Shown: positions 39,713 to 48,376 of the stretch, piece after piece
How positions within the stretch are numbered: position 1 is the first letter of the stretch
How the letters are laid out: each line of letters opens with the position of its first letter
DNA from: D37C17 sp964551815
GTDB lineage: Bacteria > Fidelibacterota > Marinisomatia > SCGC-AAA003-L08 > D37C17
Assembly: GCA_964551815.1 (NCBI GenBank)
Contig: CAZKEL010000010.1
Location: 1-49,956, forward strand
Direction: 5' to 3'
Length of the DNA: 49,956 nt
The notes under the pieces: generated by a model
Seen by the model: only the letters and a program-made list of their open reading frames with translations
Databases searched by the model: none
What the model was told of the DNA's origin: nothing
Translations under genes and position numbers: made by a program

Positions 39713-42483
39713 AAAAGAATTTTTATACAATAACCCTACTTCTTTTTCTGTCTGCTCTTTCAGCAGGAAATATTGATGTGCTTATAAATTCAGATAAAGA
39801 TATTGCAGGGTTTCAATTTAATGTTGCTAATGTAACCATTACCGGTGCGTCGGGAGGACTTGCAGCATCCTCGGGATTTTCTGTTACTGCAAGTGCCACT
39901 ACCGTAATTGGTTTTTCTCTTTCTAACGCCGTAATTCCCGCCGGGAGTAACGGTGTATTAACCATCATTACTACTTCGGAAGATGATGTGAGTACGGCCT
40001 GTATTGAGTCAGTGACCCTTTCCGATACAGATGGAGGTTCCGTATCCTTCCAGATTCAAAATTGTCTCACTTTACTGGTGAAGAAAGGTTGTACCAACTC
40101 CGCCGCCTGTAATTATGATTCAGAAGCAACTTATGATGATTCCAGTGATGCCAGCTGTACTTTTCCTCCGACTAATTTTGATTGTGCAGGGAATTGTCTG
40201 GTAGAAGTTGACTGTGCCGGTGTCTGTGGCGGCAGTGCAAACAGTACTGGTGAATGTACAGGCTGTATGGATGACGGCTTGCAGGTATGGAGTAAATATC
40301 TTGGAGTACCAGCCTGTAACTTTAATGCTTCAGTGTTGATTCATGATCAGTCAATTTGTACTTACCCTGATTGTAGTGGAATTTGTGGTGGAAGTTTGGC
40401 AGGAACAGGCGTTTTTGAATGTTCAAATAACTCTTACACTACACAGACAGCCTGTGAAACGCATGATTTTATCTGGGAGCAGCTTGGCAACGATGAATGT
40501 GGAGTCTGTGGTGGAAGTAACTATAGCTCACAATGTTTAGCAACGGATGCTTGTACCGAAATGGACTGTAACGGAGAATGCGGTGGATTCGCCTATATGG
40601 ATGTGCTGCAAAATTGTGTACATGGCAGTACCGGCATAGCTGATGCTTTGCTGTTAACTATTTCCAGCGATACCATCCAATACACCGGGGCAGATATTCG
40701 AATTCCCATCTATGCTGAAAACCTGCCCCCCTTAGAAGCCCTGGATTTTATTATTGAATATGACCCCACCGTTATAGAGGTAATCGGGGCTACCCTTGCA
40801 GACTCTGACCTGGATGAAAATCTGTACCAGATTCCCTATAACAGTAAATTTATTGACGATGATAACTATGATCTGATAAATTCAAATCTGGTACGATCAA
40901 ATATGACAATTTATGCGAATACGGAATCCTTAGTCGCACCACCGGCAAATACCCAAATTGAGGTTGGGGCACTGAGAATAAATTCTGTAGCCGGAATAGA
41001 ATTCACTCAAACTTCTCAGATCAATATATACGATTTATTGGTTAACGGCATTCAAATGGAAATTGAAAACAGGGTTGCTGGCGATATCACTGTTCATGTA
41101 AACCGCGGGTGTAAAGATGATGGATTTTGCAGTGTGGAAGATTGTGGATATGACAGTCCCTATCCGGAAATTTCTGCCTGCAATTTTGATGCCTCCAAGG
41201 TTATTCATATTGATGATGGAAGCTGTGAATATGTAATGTATTGTAATGATATTTGTGGCGGGGGTTATCTCCATGACCAAGGGGTAATGGAATGTACTGA
41301 CCCTTCAACTCAATTATCCTATGATTTAAATGAACCCAACTGTTTAGCACAAGGAAATATTTGGAGCCCCAGAGGCAATGATGTGTGTGGGTATTGTGAA
41401 GGAAGTTCTGTTGATGCTGAAAATTGTGCCTGTGAAGACCCTGCTGATCCGCCGGATTGCAGAGGAGAATGCCCCACTACCAATGTGGAAGGAACGACGG
41501 ATTGGATACCCAACCCGGAATATACCGGTGAAGCCAATGATGAGTGCGGTGTATGCGGTGGTGAGAACTCTACAGAAAATTGTGAAGGTGGAAATTGGAA
41601 TGTTTCCCAATGTACCAGAATGGATTGTGCCGGCAATTGTTATGGGACTGCCTATTTTGATGCCTGTGGAAATTGTATCGGCGGTGAGACTGGTTTGCCG
41701 GACTGCCTTTCAGCAGAATTTATTCTCTATAGCCCTGAAGGGGAGCTGTGGACAGGAGATCCTGTTCAGGTAAAAGATACCTTTTTCACTGTACTGCATT
41801 TGTTCAATCTTCCGTTGACCACTGCATCGGGAGTTAATTTTATTTTGGAATATGACGAAACAAAACTGGAATTGCTGGGCTGGAGCCTTCAACCAGAGTA
41901 TCTGTCTGAATCGCTTACCGGAGACCCCATATTCGATGAAAATTCCTATTTTTTAGAACCAGGAATCGTAGGTGGATTCATGTATGCAGGGGTATATACC
42001 AGCGCTAATAGTAATTATCCTGACAGTGGTGATTTAATTTACCTTAAATTTTCTGCTGCCGATGATTATGGAGAGTCCACAACTCTGGCTGTAAATACAT
42101 TACAGGTTGAAGAGTATAGTATGTCAGAAGCAAATTTCACGGATCGAACTCTGATAATTACTGAAAATTTATCTATCGAAAATACACAATCAGGTCTAAT
42201 GCCTGACGCATATCTACTCTATCAGAATTTTCCTAACCCATTTAATCCTGTAACTACAATTACTTACCAAATTCCTCAATATGACAGGGTAAATATTGCC
42301 ATTTACAATATTAAGGGCCAGGAAATTAAATCCCTCCTGAATTGGTTCCAGAATCCAGGCACTTATTCTGTTATCTGGAATGGCACAGATAATGCAGGTA
42401 ATCCCGTTCCTGCGGGAATATATATTTATTCACTCTCTACCCAATCCCATCATTTCAATCGCAAATTAGTCCTGTTGAAATAG
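39709..42483 (+). CDS. Exported cohesin-like protein with CGVCGG Cys-rich repeats and T9SS-type tail
   Basis: 924 aa with a signal peptide ending near residue 20 (LSAG). The first domain (about 20-125, GFQFNVANVTITGASGG) is shared with the lipoprotein at 45117. A Cys-rich region follows, with GCTNSAACNYDSEATYDDSS, DCAGVCGG and DECGVCGG. Two cohesin-like domains (about 310-465 and 660-815) are separated by a second Cys-rich block. The tail begins NFPNPFNPVTTITYQIP and includes GIYIYSL. The many paired Cys suggest disulfide-stabilised or metal-binding surface structure. No enzymatic motif is seen. Confidence 0.85.
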   Translation: MKKNFYTITLLLFLSALSAGNIDVLINSDKDIAGFQFNVANVTITGASGGLAASSGFSVTASATTVIGFSLSNAVIPAGSNGVLTIITTSEDDVSTACIESVTLSDTDGGSVSFQIQNCLTLLVKKGCTNSAACNYDSEATYDDSSDASCTFPPTNFDCAGNCLVEVDCAGVCGGSANSTGECTGCMDDGLQVWSKYLGVPACNFNASVLIHDQSICTYPDCSGICGGSLAGTGVFECSNNSYTTQTACETHDFIWEQLGNDECGVCGGSNYSSQCLATDACTEMDCNGECGGFAYMDVLQNCVHGSTGIADALLLTISSDTIQYTGADIRIPIYAENLPPLEALDFIIEYDPTVIEVIGATLADSDLDENLYQIPYNSKFIDDDNYDLINSNLVRSNMTIYANTESLVAPPANTQIEVGALRINSVAGIEFTQTSQINIYDLLVNGIQMEIENRVAGDITVHVNRGCKDDGFCSVEDCGYDSPYPEISACNFDASKVIHIDDGSCEYVMYCNDICGGGYLHDQGVMECTDPSTQLSYDLNEPNCLAQGNIWSPRGNDVCGYCEGSSVDAENCACEDPADPPDCRGECPTTNVEGTTDWIPNPEYTGEANDECGVCGGENSTENCEGGNWNVSQCTRMDCAGNCYGTAYFDACGNCIGGETGLPDCLSAEFILYSPEGELWTGDPVQVKDTFFTVLHLFNLPLTTASGVNFILEYDETKLELLGWSLQPEYLSESLTGDPIFDENSYFLEPGIVGGFMYAGVYTSANSNYPDSGDLIYLKFSAADDYGESTTLAVNTLQVEEYSMSEANFTDRTLIITENLSIENTQSGLMPDAYLLYQNFPNPFNPVTTITYQIPQYDRVNIAIYNIKGQEIKSLLNWFQNPGTYSVIWNGTDNAGNPVPAGIYIYSLSTQSHHFNRKLVLLK

Positions 42484-42490
42484 GGGAATT

Positions 42491-45106
42491 ATGAACCTGT
42501 TTCAATCAATTATACTGAGTTGGTTATTTTTTTCCACCTCCCTGTTTTCTCAATCTATCTTTATTGGAGAGGTTTCTAATGTATATTCCGGTGAAGAGAT
42601 TAAGGTTCCCGTTGATATTCATAACTTATCTGCATTTTCTGATGCCATAGACTTTACACTTAAATTTGATCCTGCAATGCTTGAAGGTCTCAGAGCTGAA
42701 ATAAATACTGAGTTTGTTCCGGGATTCCAAGTATTAGGGACCGACCTAGATATTGAGGATGAGATAACTATCAGTATTTCCGGGAATACTTCCTACTGGT
42801 CTGGAGAAAATGGTACCCTTGTGTTTGTATACTTTCTGGTTAAAGGAGCTGTAAATGATATCATTGAAATTCAGTTTTCAGAAGTTTGGATGAACTTTAT
42901 CAATTATGCTTATATCGGACATAGCGGTAATATCATTGTTGAAAAAGATGAATGTTTTAAACATGAGGACCAATTATCCTGTGAAGTACCTACGCGGTGG
43001 TATTGCCACTGGGTAGATAATAAATGTAAAGATAATGATTGGATGCTGTCCATCTACAGTGAATATTCTGATAACTCTGTTTCTAATGACAGTCTGCTTC
43101 AGCTGGGGATTGGCTCAAATAATACAGACAGGTGGCGCTTTGGGGAGGATGTCTATAATCTGTCCCCATTCACTAATAAATATATTGACTTGTATTTTGA
43201 TAATTCTCATTGGCAGGGGGAGGTTGATCAAAATGGAGTAAGCTGCTGCGATGACTATAAATTTGACAGGGATCTGAAATCGGTTGATTTGTCCCGCAAT
43301 TTGAAACAGTGGGATATCAAAGCAGATTTCATGGGAATTCCCTCTGAAGTCATAATTCCTTTAAAATGGAATTTTGTCAGCAGCCTTCCTGAAAATTTTG
43401 ATTTGTTTCTTTATGTTGGGGAAGAAGCAACTAATATGCGGACAACTGCAGTACTTGAACTGACTCAATCAGATTTAACACTAAATACCCACATTGGTTC
43501 AAAAGTGAAAATCTTTTTAGGGGGTTGTGCCGGTACGGCATGGACGAATCCAAACTGTTATGATTGTGAAAATGTAGCTTATGGGGATGCCTTTCTTGAT
43601 AACTGTGGTCAGTGTATAAATGAGGATTCAGGCGATATCCCCTGCACACAGGACTGTGCGGGAGAATGGGGAGGGAATGCAGCTTTAGATGATTGTGGCA
43701 TTTGTGATTCTAATAGTTTAAATGATAATCTTTGTTTTGATTGTAACGCTGTCCCCAATGGTTCAGCTTATATTGATAATTGCGGTGATTGTGTTCAAGG
43801 CACTACGGGAGCAGACCCTTGCCAATTGGACTGTATGGGAATTTGGGGTGGTTCTGCCACAGATGCAGAATGCGGCATTTGCAGCCCCCCTCATACCGAA
43901 GACAACTGCGGGGTTTGCGACAACGATTCAACTAACGACTGCCAGCAGGATTGCCGCGGAACCTGGGGTGGCCTGGCTACCCTGGATGATTGTGGGGTTT
44001 GCGATAGTGATGCTGGAAATGACAACCAATGTTTTGATTGCAATGATCAACCCTATGGCGCAGATGGAATCCCTGACAATGGCGATGAAGCCTATATTGA
44101 CAATTGCGGCATTTGCGTAGGGGGAGATACCAACCTGACTCCCTGCAACCAGGATTGCAATGGGGATTGGGGAGGGACCGCCTATCGGGATGAATGTAAC
44201 CAGTGTATTAAAAATCCTTCAGAAGGATGCGTAAAGGACTGTAATAATGTCTGGGGAGGACTTGCCTATGTGGACGGCTGCGGAAATTGTGATGCTGACC
44301 CTGCCAATGATTGTATGCAGGATTGTTACGGAGATTGGGGAGGGACAGCCTATAAGGATAATTGTGACCGCTGTGTAGGCGGAAGTTCTGGCAATTCAGC
44401 CTGCATTCAGGATTGCAATGGAACCTGGGGCGGGAGTGCCAGTGGTGAAGATTGTGTTGATTGTTTTCCTCCTGCCGCCAGGGATAACTGTGGAGTGTGC
44501 ACCGGAGGTAGTACGGGAAATGAACCCTGCTCCCAGGACTGTGCAGGCGTGTGGGGCGGGCTAGCACATTTAGATGACTGCGGTACTTGCTCCGGTGGCG
44601 ACTCGGGAAATATTGCCAATGCTGAAATGGATTGCAACTTTGAGTGTAATGGGGCTGCCATGATCAATAACTGTGGCGAATGTGTTGGTGGAAATACAGG
44701 GCTGGAGGATTCTTGTGAACAGGACTGTCAGGGGGTATGGGGTGGTCCCTATACTCCTACCTTCCACTGTCTTGATGGTAGTGTAGTCTGTTCTTTTTCA
44801 GATTGTGAAGCACTGACAATTGAACACATTCTTGAAATTCCGCAGGCCTTTGGAATTCAGCGGATTTTTCCCAATCCATTTAACCCGATTACAACCATTG
44901 AATATACCCTGAATAATGCCTCTGCATACTCCCTGAGTATTTATAACATTCAGGGGCAAAAAATAGATGAACTTGCAAAAGGATTTTCCCCGCCAGGAAA
45001 ATATAACCTTCAATGGAACGGAAATGCATTTCCCACCGGAATTTATTTTGTAATTTTAACCAGCCCTCAATCCATAGAAAAACAAAAAATAATGCTCATA
45101 AAATAA
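42491..45106 (+). CDS. Exported protein with nine DCxGxWGG Cys-rich modules, cohesin-like domain and T9SS-type tail
   Basis: 871 aa. A signal peptide ends near residue 20 (SLFS), followed by a cohesin-like domain (about 21-150). A C-x8-C-x7-C-x-W-x4-C insert (ECFKHEDQLSC, then YCHWVDNKC) comes next, then a domain of unknown type (about 178-345). From about 345 to 775 the protein is a chain of Cys-rich modules: nine DC-x-x-x-WGG units alternate with DxCGxC and CVGG-type blocks. The sorting tail starts RIFPNPFNPITTIEY. It resembles surface proteins of marine FCB bacteria. The modules may bind calcium or cross-link through disulfides, but no function is known. Confidence 0.85.
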   Translation: MNLFQSIILSWLFFSTSLFSQSIFIGEVSNVYSGEEIKVPVDIHNLSAFSDAIDFTLKFDPAMLEGLRAEINTEFVPGFQVLGTDLDIEDEITISISGNTSYWSGENGTLVFVYFLVKGAVNDIIEIQFSEVWMNFINYAYIGHSGNIIVEKDECFKHEDQLSCEVPTRWYCHWVDNKCKDNDWMLSIYSEYSDNSVSNDSLLQLGIGSNNTDRWRFGEDVYNLSPFTNKYIDLYFDNSHWQGEVDQNGVSCCDDYKFDRDLKSVDLSRNLKQWDIKADFMGIPSEVIIPLKWNFVSSLPENFDLFLYVGEEATNMRTTAVLELTQSDLTLNTHIGSKVKIFLGGCAGTAWTNPNCYDCENVAYGDAFLDNCGQCINEDSGDIPCTQDCAGEWGGNAALDDCGICDSNSLNDNLCFDCNAVPNGSAYIDNCGDCVQGTTGADPCQLDCMGIWGGSATDAECGICSPPHTEDNCGVCDNDSTNDCQQDCRGTWGGLATLDDCGVCDSDAGNDNQCFDCNDQPYGADGIPDNGDEAYIDNCGICVGGDTNLTPCNQDCNGDWGGTAYRDECNQCIKNPSEGCVKDCNNVWGGLAYVDGCGNCDADPANDCMQDCYGDWGGTAYKDNCDRCVGGSSGNSACIQDCNGTWGGSASGEDCVDCFPPAARDNCGVCTGGSTGNEPCSQDCAGVWGGLAHLDDCGTCSGGDSGNIANAEMDCNFECNGAAMINNCGECVGGNTGLEDSCEQDCQGVWGGPYTPTFHCLDGSVVCSFSDCEALTIEHILEIPQAFGIQRIFPNPFNPITTIEYTLNNASAYSLSIYNIQGQKIDELAKGFSPPGKYNLQWNGNAFPTGIYFVILTSPQSIEKQKIMLIK

Positions 45107-45116
45107 AAGGATGGGA

Positions 45117-45632
45117 ATGAATAGAGTAATAGTTATGTTGCTGGTAATTTTTCTGGCAGCTTCTTGTGAGTCTGAAGGCAGTACAGATATTATTGCTCCT
45201 TTGGAATCTGGCTGCCCTAACGGACAAAGCATAGGCTGTGATGATGTTTGTGCCGAATCACCTTTATTAAACGATGCCTGTGGGGTATGCGGTGGTGACG
45301 GTTCCACCTGTGAAGGGATGTGGAATGTGTACTATGAATCATCAGAAGCTATGGGTGGGTTTCAGTTTAAAGTGAATAATGTTACCATATTAAACGCAGG
45401 TGGTGGAGCGGCAGCAAGCGCAGGATTTTCAATAACCAGTAGTGCAAATTCTGCAACGATATTAGGATTCAGTATGAGCGGAAACTCTATATCTGCCGGC
45501 TCGGGAGTATTATTAAATTTGGAGCTTTCTGGTGCTGATAATTCTACCTGTGTTTCTGATTTAATTATTTCAGATGTTGGTGGCGGTGCAATAAATGCCA
45601 GTGTGATAAACTGCAATACTATTAAATTTTAG
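45117..45632 (+). CDS. Lipoprotein with CGVCGG motif and a domain shared with the 39709 protein
   Basis: 171 aa. The signal peptide ends in the lipobox LAAS-C (Cys18 of this start), so it should be lipid-anchored. A short Cys-rich linker (GCPNGQSIGCDD, then DACGVCGGDGSTC) leads to a domain (about 74-170) with GGFQFKVNNVTILNAGGGAA. That domain repeats the first domain of the large exported protein at 39709 almost segment by segment. ATG at 45117 is preferred over 45111 because AAAGG lies six bases upstream of it. It closes the four-gene exported cluster. Anchoring on a lipid rather than a sorting tail suggests a partner role. Confidence 0.85.
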   Translation: MNRVIVMLLVIFLAASCESEGSTDIIAPLESGCPNGQSIGCDDVCAESPLLNDACGVCGGDGSTCEGMWNVYYESSEAMGGFQFKVNNVTILNAGGGAAASAGFSITSSANSATILGFSMSGNSISAGSGVLLNLELSGADNSTCVSDLIISDVGGGAINASVINCNTIKF

Positions 45633-45684
45633 AATCTGTTCCTTTTTCTTTAGTTCCTCTTTAATACCTCTTTAATTTACCTGT

Positions 45685-46677
45685 ATGCCAATTCGGGTAA
45701 ATGCCCTTTCTAAACATTTCCGCCTGTTTAAACGGGAAGCGGGTCTTTCCGGTGCTTTCCGCTCTTTTTTTAATCGAAAATATGAAGACTTCCATGCACT
45801 GAGGGATATCTCCCTGGATATTCAAGACGGGGAAATTTTGGGAATTCTGGGTGAAAACGGCGCAGGAAAAACCACACTCATTAAACTATTGGTGGGACTG
45901 CTGCACCCCTCTTCCGGAAAAGTTGATATCAATGGTTTTACTCCCTGGAACCGTAAAGCAGCATTTCTAAAACAGATTTCTGTAGTGATGGGCCAGAAAA
46001 ATCAGCTTTGGTGGGATATTCCCGCTTCGGAATCATTTTTGCTCAATCAGAAAATTTATGAAATTGAGAAAATGGCCTATAATAAAAGACTCAGGGAACT
46101 GGTAGATCTATTGGGCGTGGAAGAAAAACTAAATGTGCAGGTGCGTCGGTTATCTCTGGGAGAACGCATGAAAATGGAAATTATAGCTGCACTTCTTCAT
46201 AATCCCAAGATTGTTTTATTGGATGAACCCACCATTGGCTTGGATGTAGTTTCCCAATCTAAAATTAGAGATTTTGTAAAATACTACAATAGCCAATACG
46301 GGACAACTTTTCTGATCACCAGCCACTATATGCATGATATTGAAGCTCTGTGTAAACGGGTCTTTGTTATTCATGCAGGAAAATCGTTATATGATGGAAA
46401 TTTTAAGGAACTTATCAACAGAGTAAATCCTCGCCGGAAACTCCAATTTGAATTTTCAGACGTTCCCAATTCTGGGTTGATTGACTCCCTGGCAAAGGAA
46501 TTTCAATTTAATTTTCAGGATAATTTCCTTACGGCAGAACTCCCGGACTCAGAATTAACCCGTTTGGTGACTAAACTATTTAAACTGTCTTCACCGGCAT
46601 CCATCACTCTGGAAGATTTACCCGTTGAGGATACGATGCGCTCCTTTTTTGCTAATCCGGAACAGTTTTTAAAATGA
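45685..46677 (+). CDS. ABC-2 type transporter, ATP-binding protein
   Basis: 330 aa. Walker A is GENGAGKTT (56-64), the signature LSLGERMK, Walker B IVLLDEPTIGLD, and the H-loop ITSHYMHDIEAL. The spacing and the extra N-terminal segment before the fold (GLSGAFRSFFNRKYEDFHAL) match the COG4586 group, whose genes come with two permeases of the COG4587 and COG3694 types. That is the arrangement here. Members export drugs, viologens or lipids; the cargo is unknown. The stop overlaps the first permease as ATGA. Confidence 0.92.
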   Translation: MPIRVNALSKHFRLFKREAGLSGAFRSFFNRKYEDFHALRDISLDIQDGEILGILGENGAGKTTLIKLLVGLLHPSSGKVDINGFTPWNRKAAFLKQISVVMGQKNQLWWDIPASESFLLNQKIYEIEKMAYNKRLRELVDLLGVEEKLNVQVRRLSLGERMKMEIIAALLHNPKIVLLDEPTIGLDVVSQSKIRDFVKYYNSQYGTTFLITSHYMHDIEALCKRVFVIHAGKSLYDGNFKELINRVNPRRKLQFEFSDVPNSGLIDSLAKEFQFNFQDNFLTAELPDSELTRLVTKLFKLSSPASITLEDLPVEDTMRSFFANPEQFLK

Positions 46678-47483
46678 AGGGTTGGATTGAAAAATACCTT
46701 TCTGTGATTCGGATGACCTGGATTCAAACTCTTGAATACAAAGCCAATACCATTGTAGGTGCCTTTGCAATATTTTCCGGGCTTGCCATCGAGTTTCTAA
46801 TCTGGAAACAAGTTTTTCAGGCACAGGGTGCAACAGAAATCCGTGGGTTTACTTTTAACGGATTAATAGCTTATATTTTTCTTTGTATGATCGTAGGGCA
46901 GCTGAAATCCTCCTGGGCAACTTCCATTGAAATGATTGAATCTATCCGCACAGGGGAACTGAATAAATATTTAATCCGACCAGTCTCCTTTTTTACCTAT
47001 CATTTTATGATGTTTGTAGGGCATAATTCGCTCTTTTATATTGTTTATACCACAATCCTGATTTTGTTTCCCATTCTATTACCAGGATTCGCCTTTATGA
47101 CAAGTCTGCATGTTGGGGGTTTTATCGCTGCAGTACTGCTATCCATTTATCTTTCCTATGCTATATATTATTGTATGGTCTGTTTTGCCTTTTGGTTTGG
47201 TGAAGTCCGCTCTTTGGTAATCGCCTATAATATTTCAAATATTGTCTTATCTGGTCAGATCATTCCCCTGCGCTTATTCCCGGACACTGCTCGTGATATT
47301 ATCTACCTGACTCCTCTCCAGTTTTTGGTTGACTTTCCTGTAAGTATTGCCACCAATCAACTTCCATTAGAGTTATGGCTGCCCAAAATGGCAGCGGCAT
47401 TTGCCTGGTGCGTTGTAATGACCCTTGCCGGGGCAGCAATCTATCGTGCAGGTATCAGGGTTTATGGAGGTTTTGGTGCGTAG
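46674..47483 (+). CDS. ABC-2 type transporter, permease 1
   Basis: 269 aa with six membrane segments. EKYLSVIRMTWIQTLEYKAN at the start, SIEMIESIRTGELNKYLIRPVSFF (residues split) and GQIIPLRLFPDTARDIIYLTPLQFLVDFP are hallmarks of this permease family, often annotated as DUF990-like or COG4587. The 3' end overlaps the second permease by eight bases, consistent with a heterodimeric channel. Confidence 0.88.
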   Translation: MKGWIEKYLSVIRMTWIQTLEYKANTIVGAFAIFSGLAIEFLIWKQVFQAQGATEIRGFTFNGLIAYIFLCMIVGQLKSSWATSIEMIESIRTGELNKYLIRPVSFFTYHFMMFVGHNSLFYIVYTTILILFPILLPGFAFMTSLHVGGFIAAVLLSIYLSYAIYYCMVCFAFWFGEVRSLVIAYNISNIVLSGQIIPLRLFPDTARDIIYLTPLQFLVDFPVSIATNQLPLELWLPKMAAAFAWCVVMTLAGAAIYRAGIRVYGGFGA

Positions 47484-48264
47484 GTATTTTTCTTTGTGGT
47501 GGTCTCTGTTTCAAAATAGTCTTACCAGAGATATGGAATTTAAGGCAAATTTTTTAGGAGGTCTGTTTGTAGATGTAATTTTCTATGGAATTCAATTTTT
47601 CTTTTTTTCTGTGATTTATTCCTATGTGGATGCTATCGGGGTATTTACCAGAGAAGATGTAATGATATTTTTAATTGTCACTTTTCTGACTGATACCTTA
47701 TATATGTTCTTTTTCGCCGGAAATTTATTTAACCTGAACCGCTGGATGGTACGTGGGGACTTAGACTTTTTTTTGTTAAAACCGGTAGCCTCTCAATTTT
47801 TAGTCTCTTTTAGATATATTAAGTCTTACGCAGTGGTTTCTTTAGTAATATTAACCATGCTGCTTTTCTCTCGTATTGCCCTATACAGTCAACCTGTTCC
47901 CCTTTTAAATTGGGCAGCATTTGTAATTTCATTGGGTTTGGGTTGGATAGTTTGGTATGGAGTTGAATTTATTGTATCTACCTCCTGCTTTTGGTTTAAA
48001 AATTTTTCCGTATCTGGCTGGCTCAGTCATGAAATATTAAAATTTTCAACACGTCCTGACAGTATTTACACAGGACTTTTTAGAAAAGTGTTATTTTCAG
48101 CAATTCCCATGATATTAATTGCATCTATCCCTACAAGGACGTTATTATATGGTCCGGATATCAATTATATGGGATGGCAGTTGTTTATTGCAATTATTTT
48201 CCTTGTTAATTCTAGAATAATCTGGAGGAAAGGACTCATTAGATATGAGTCTGCATCCAGCTGA
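47476..48264 (+). CDS. ABC-2 type transporter, permease 2
   Basis: 262 aa, about six membrane segments. WWSLFQNSLTRDMEFKANFLGG, NRWMVRGDLDFFLLKPVASQF and TRPDSIYTGLFRKVLFSAIPM are typical of the second permease (COG3694, ABC2_membrane_6). The start is taken as GTG 47476 because GGAGG (47466-47470) lies five bases upstream. TTG 47473 and ATG 47464 are in frame alternatives. It completes the exporter. Confidence 0.85.
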   Translation: MRRYFSLWWSLFQNSLTRDMEFKANFLGGLFVDVIFYGIQFFFFSVIYSYVDAIGVFTREDVMIFLIVTFLTDTLYMFFFAGNLFNLNRWMVRGDLDFFLLKPVASQFLVSFRYIKSYAVVSLVILTMLLFSRIALYSQPVPLLNWAAFVISLGLGWIVWYGVEFIVSTSCFWFKNFSVSGWLSHEILKFSTRPDSIYTGLFRKVLFSAIPMILIASIPTRTLLYGPDINYMGWQLFIAIIFLVNSRIIWRKGLIRYESASS

Positions 48265-48376
48265 ATCGGTCATAATTATTGAAAGTCTTAAATGTGGCGT
48301 AAATCAATTACAAATCGTCGGGAAGTATGTAACTTTTAATGGATAGTTATCTCCATTTGAATGGGGAAAAAGAAAA
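48265..48376. other. Spacer between the ABC exporter and the last gene
   Basis: 112 bases with no recognisable gene or terminator. A weak CCAT-TTGA-ATGG hairpin lies near 48351-48364. Confidence 0.4.

Noticed and set aside
41319..41773. Open frames on both strands opposite the Cys-rich exported protein
   Set aside because: Repetitive Cys/Gly codons create long stop-free shadows in other frames; their translations show no domain.
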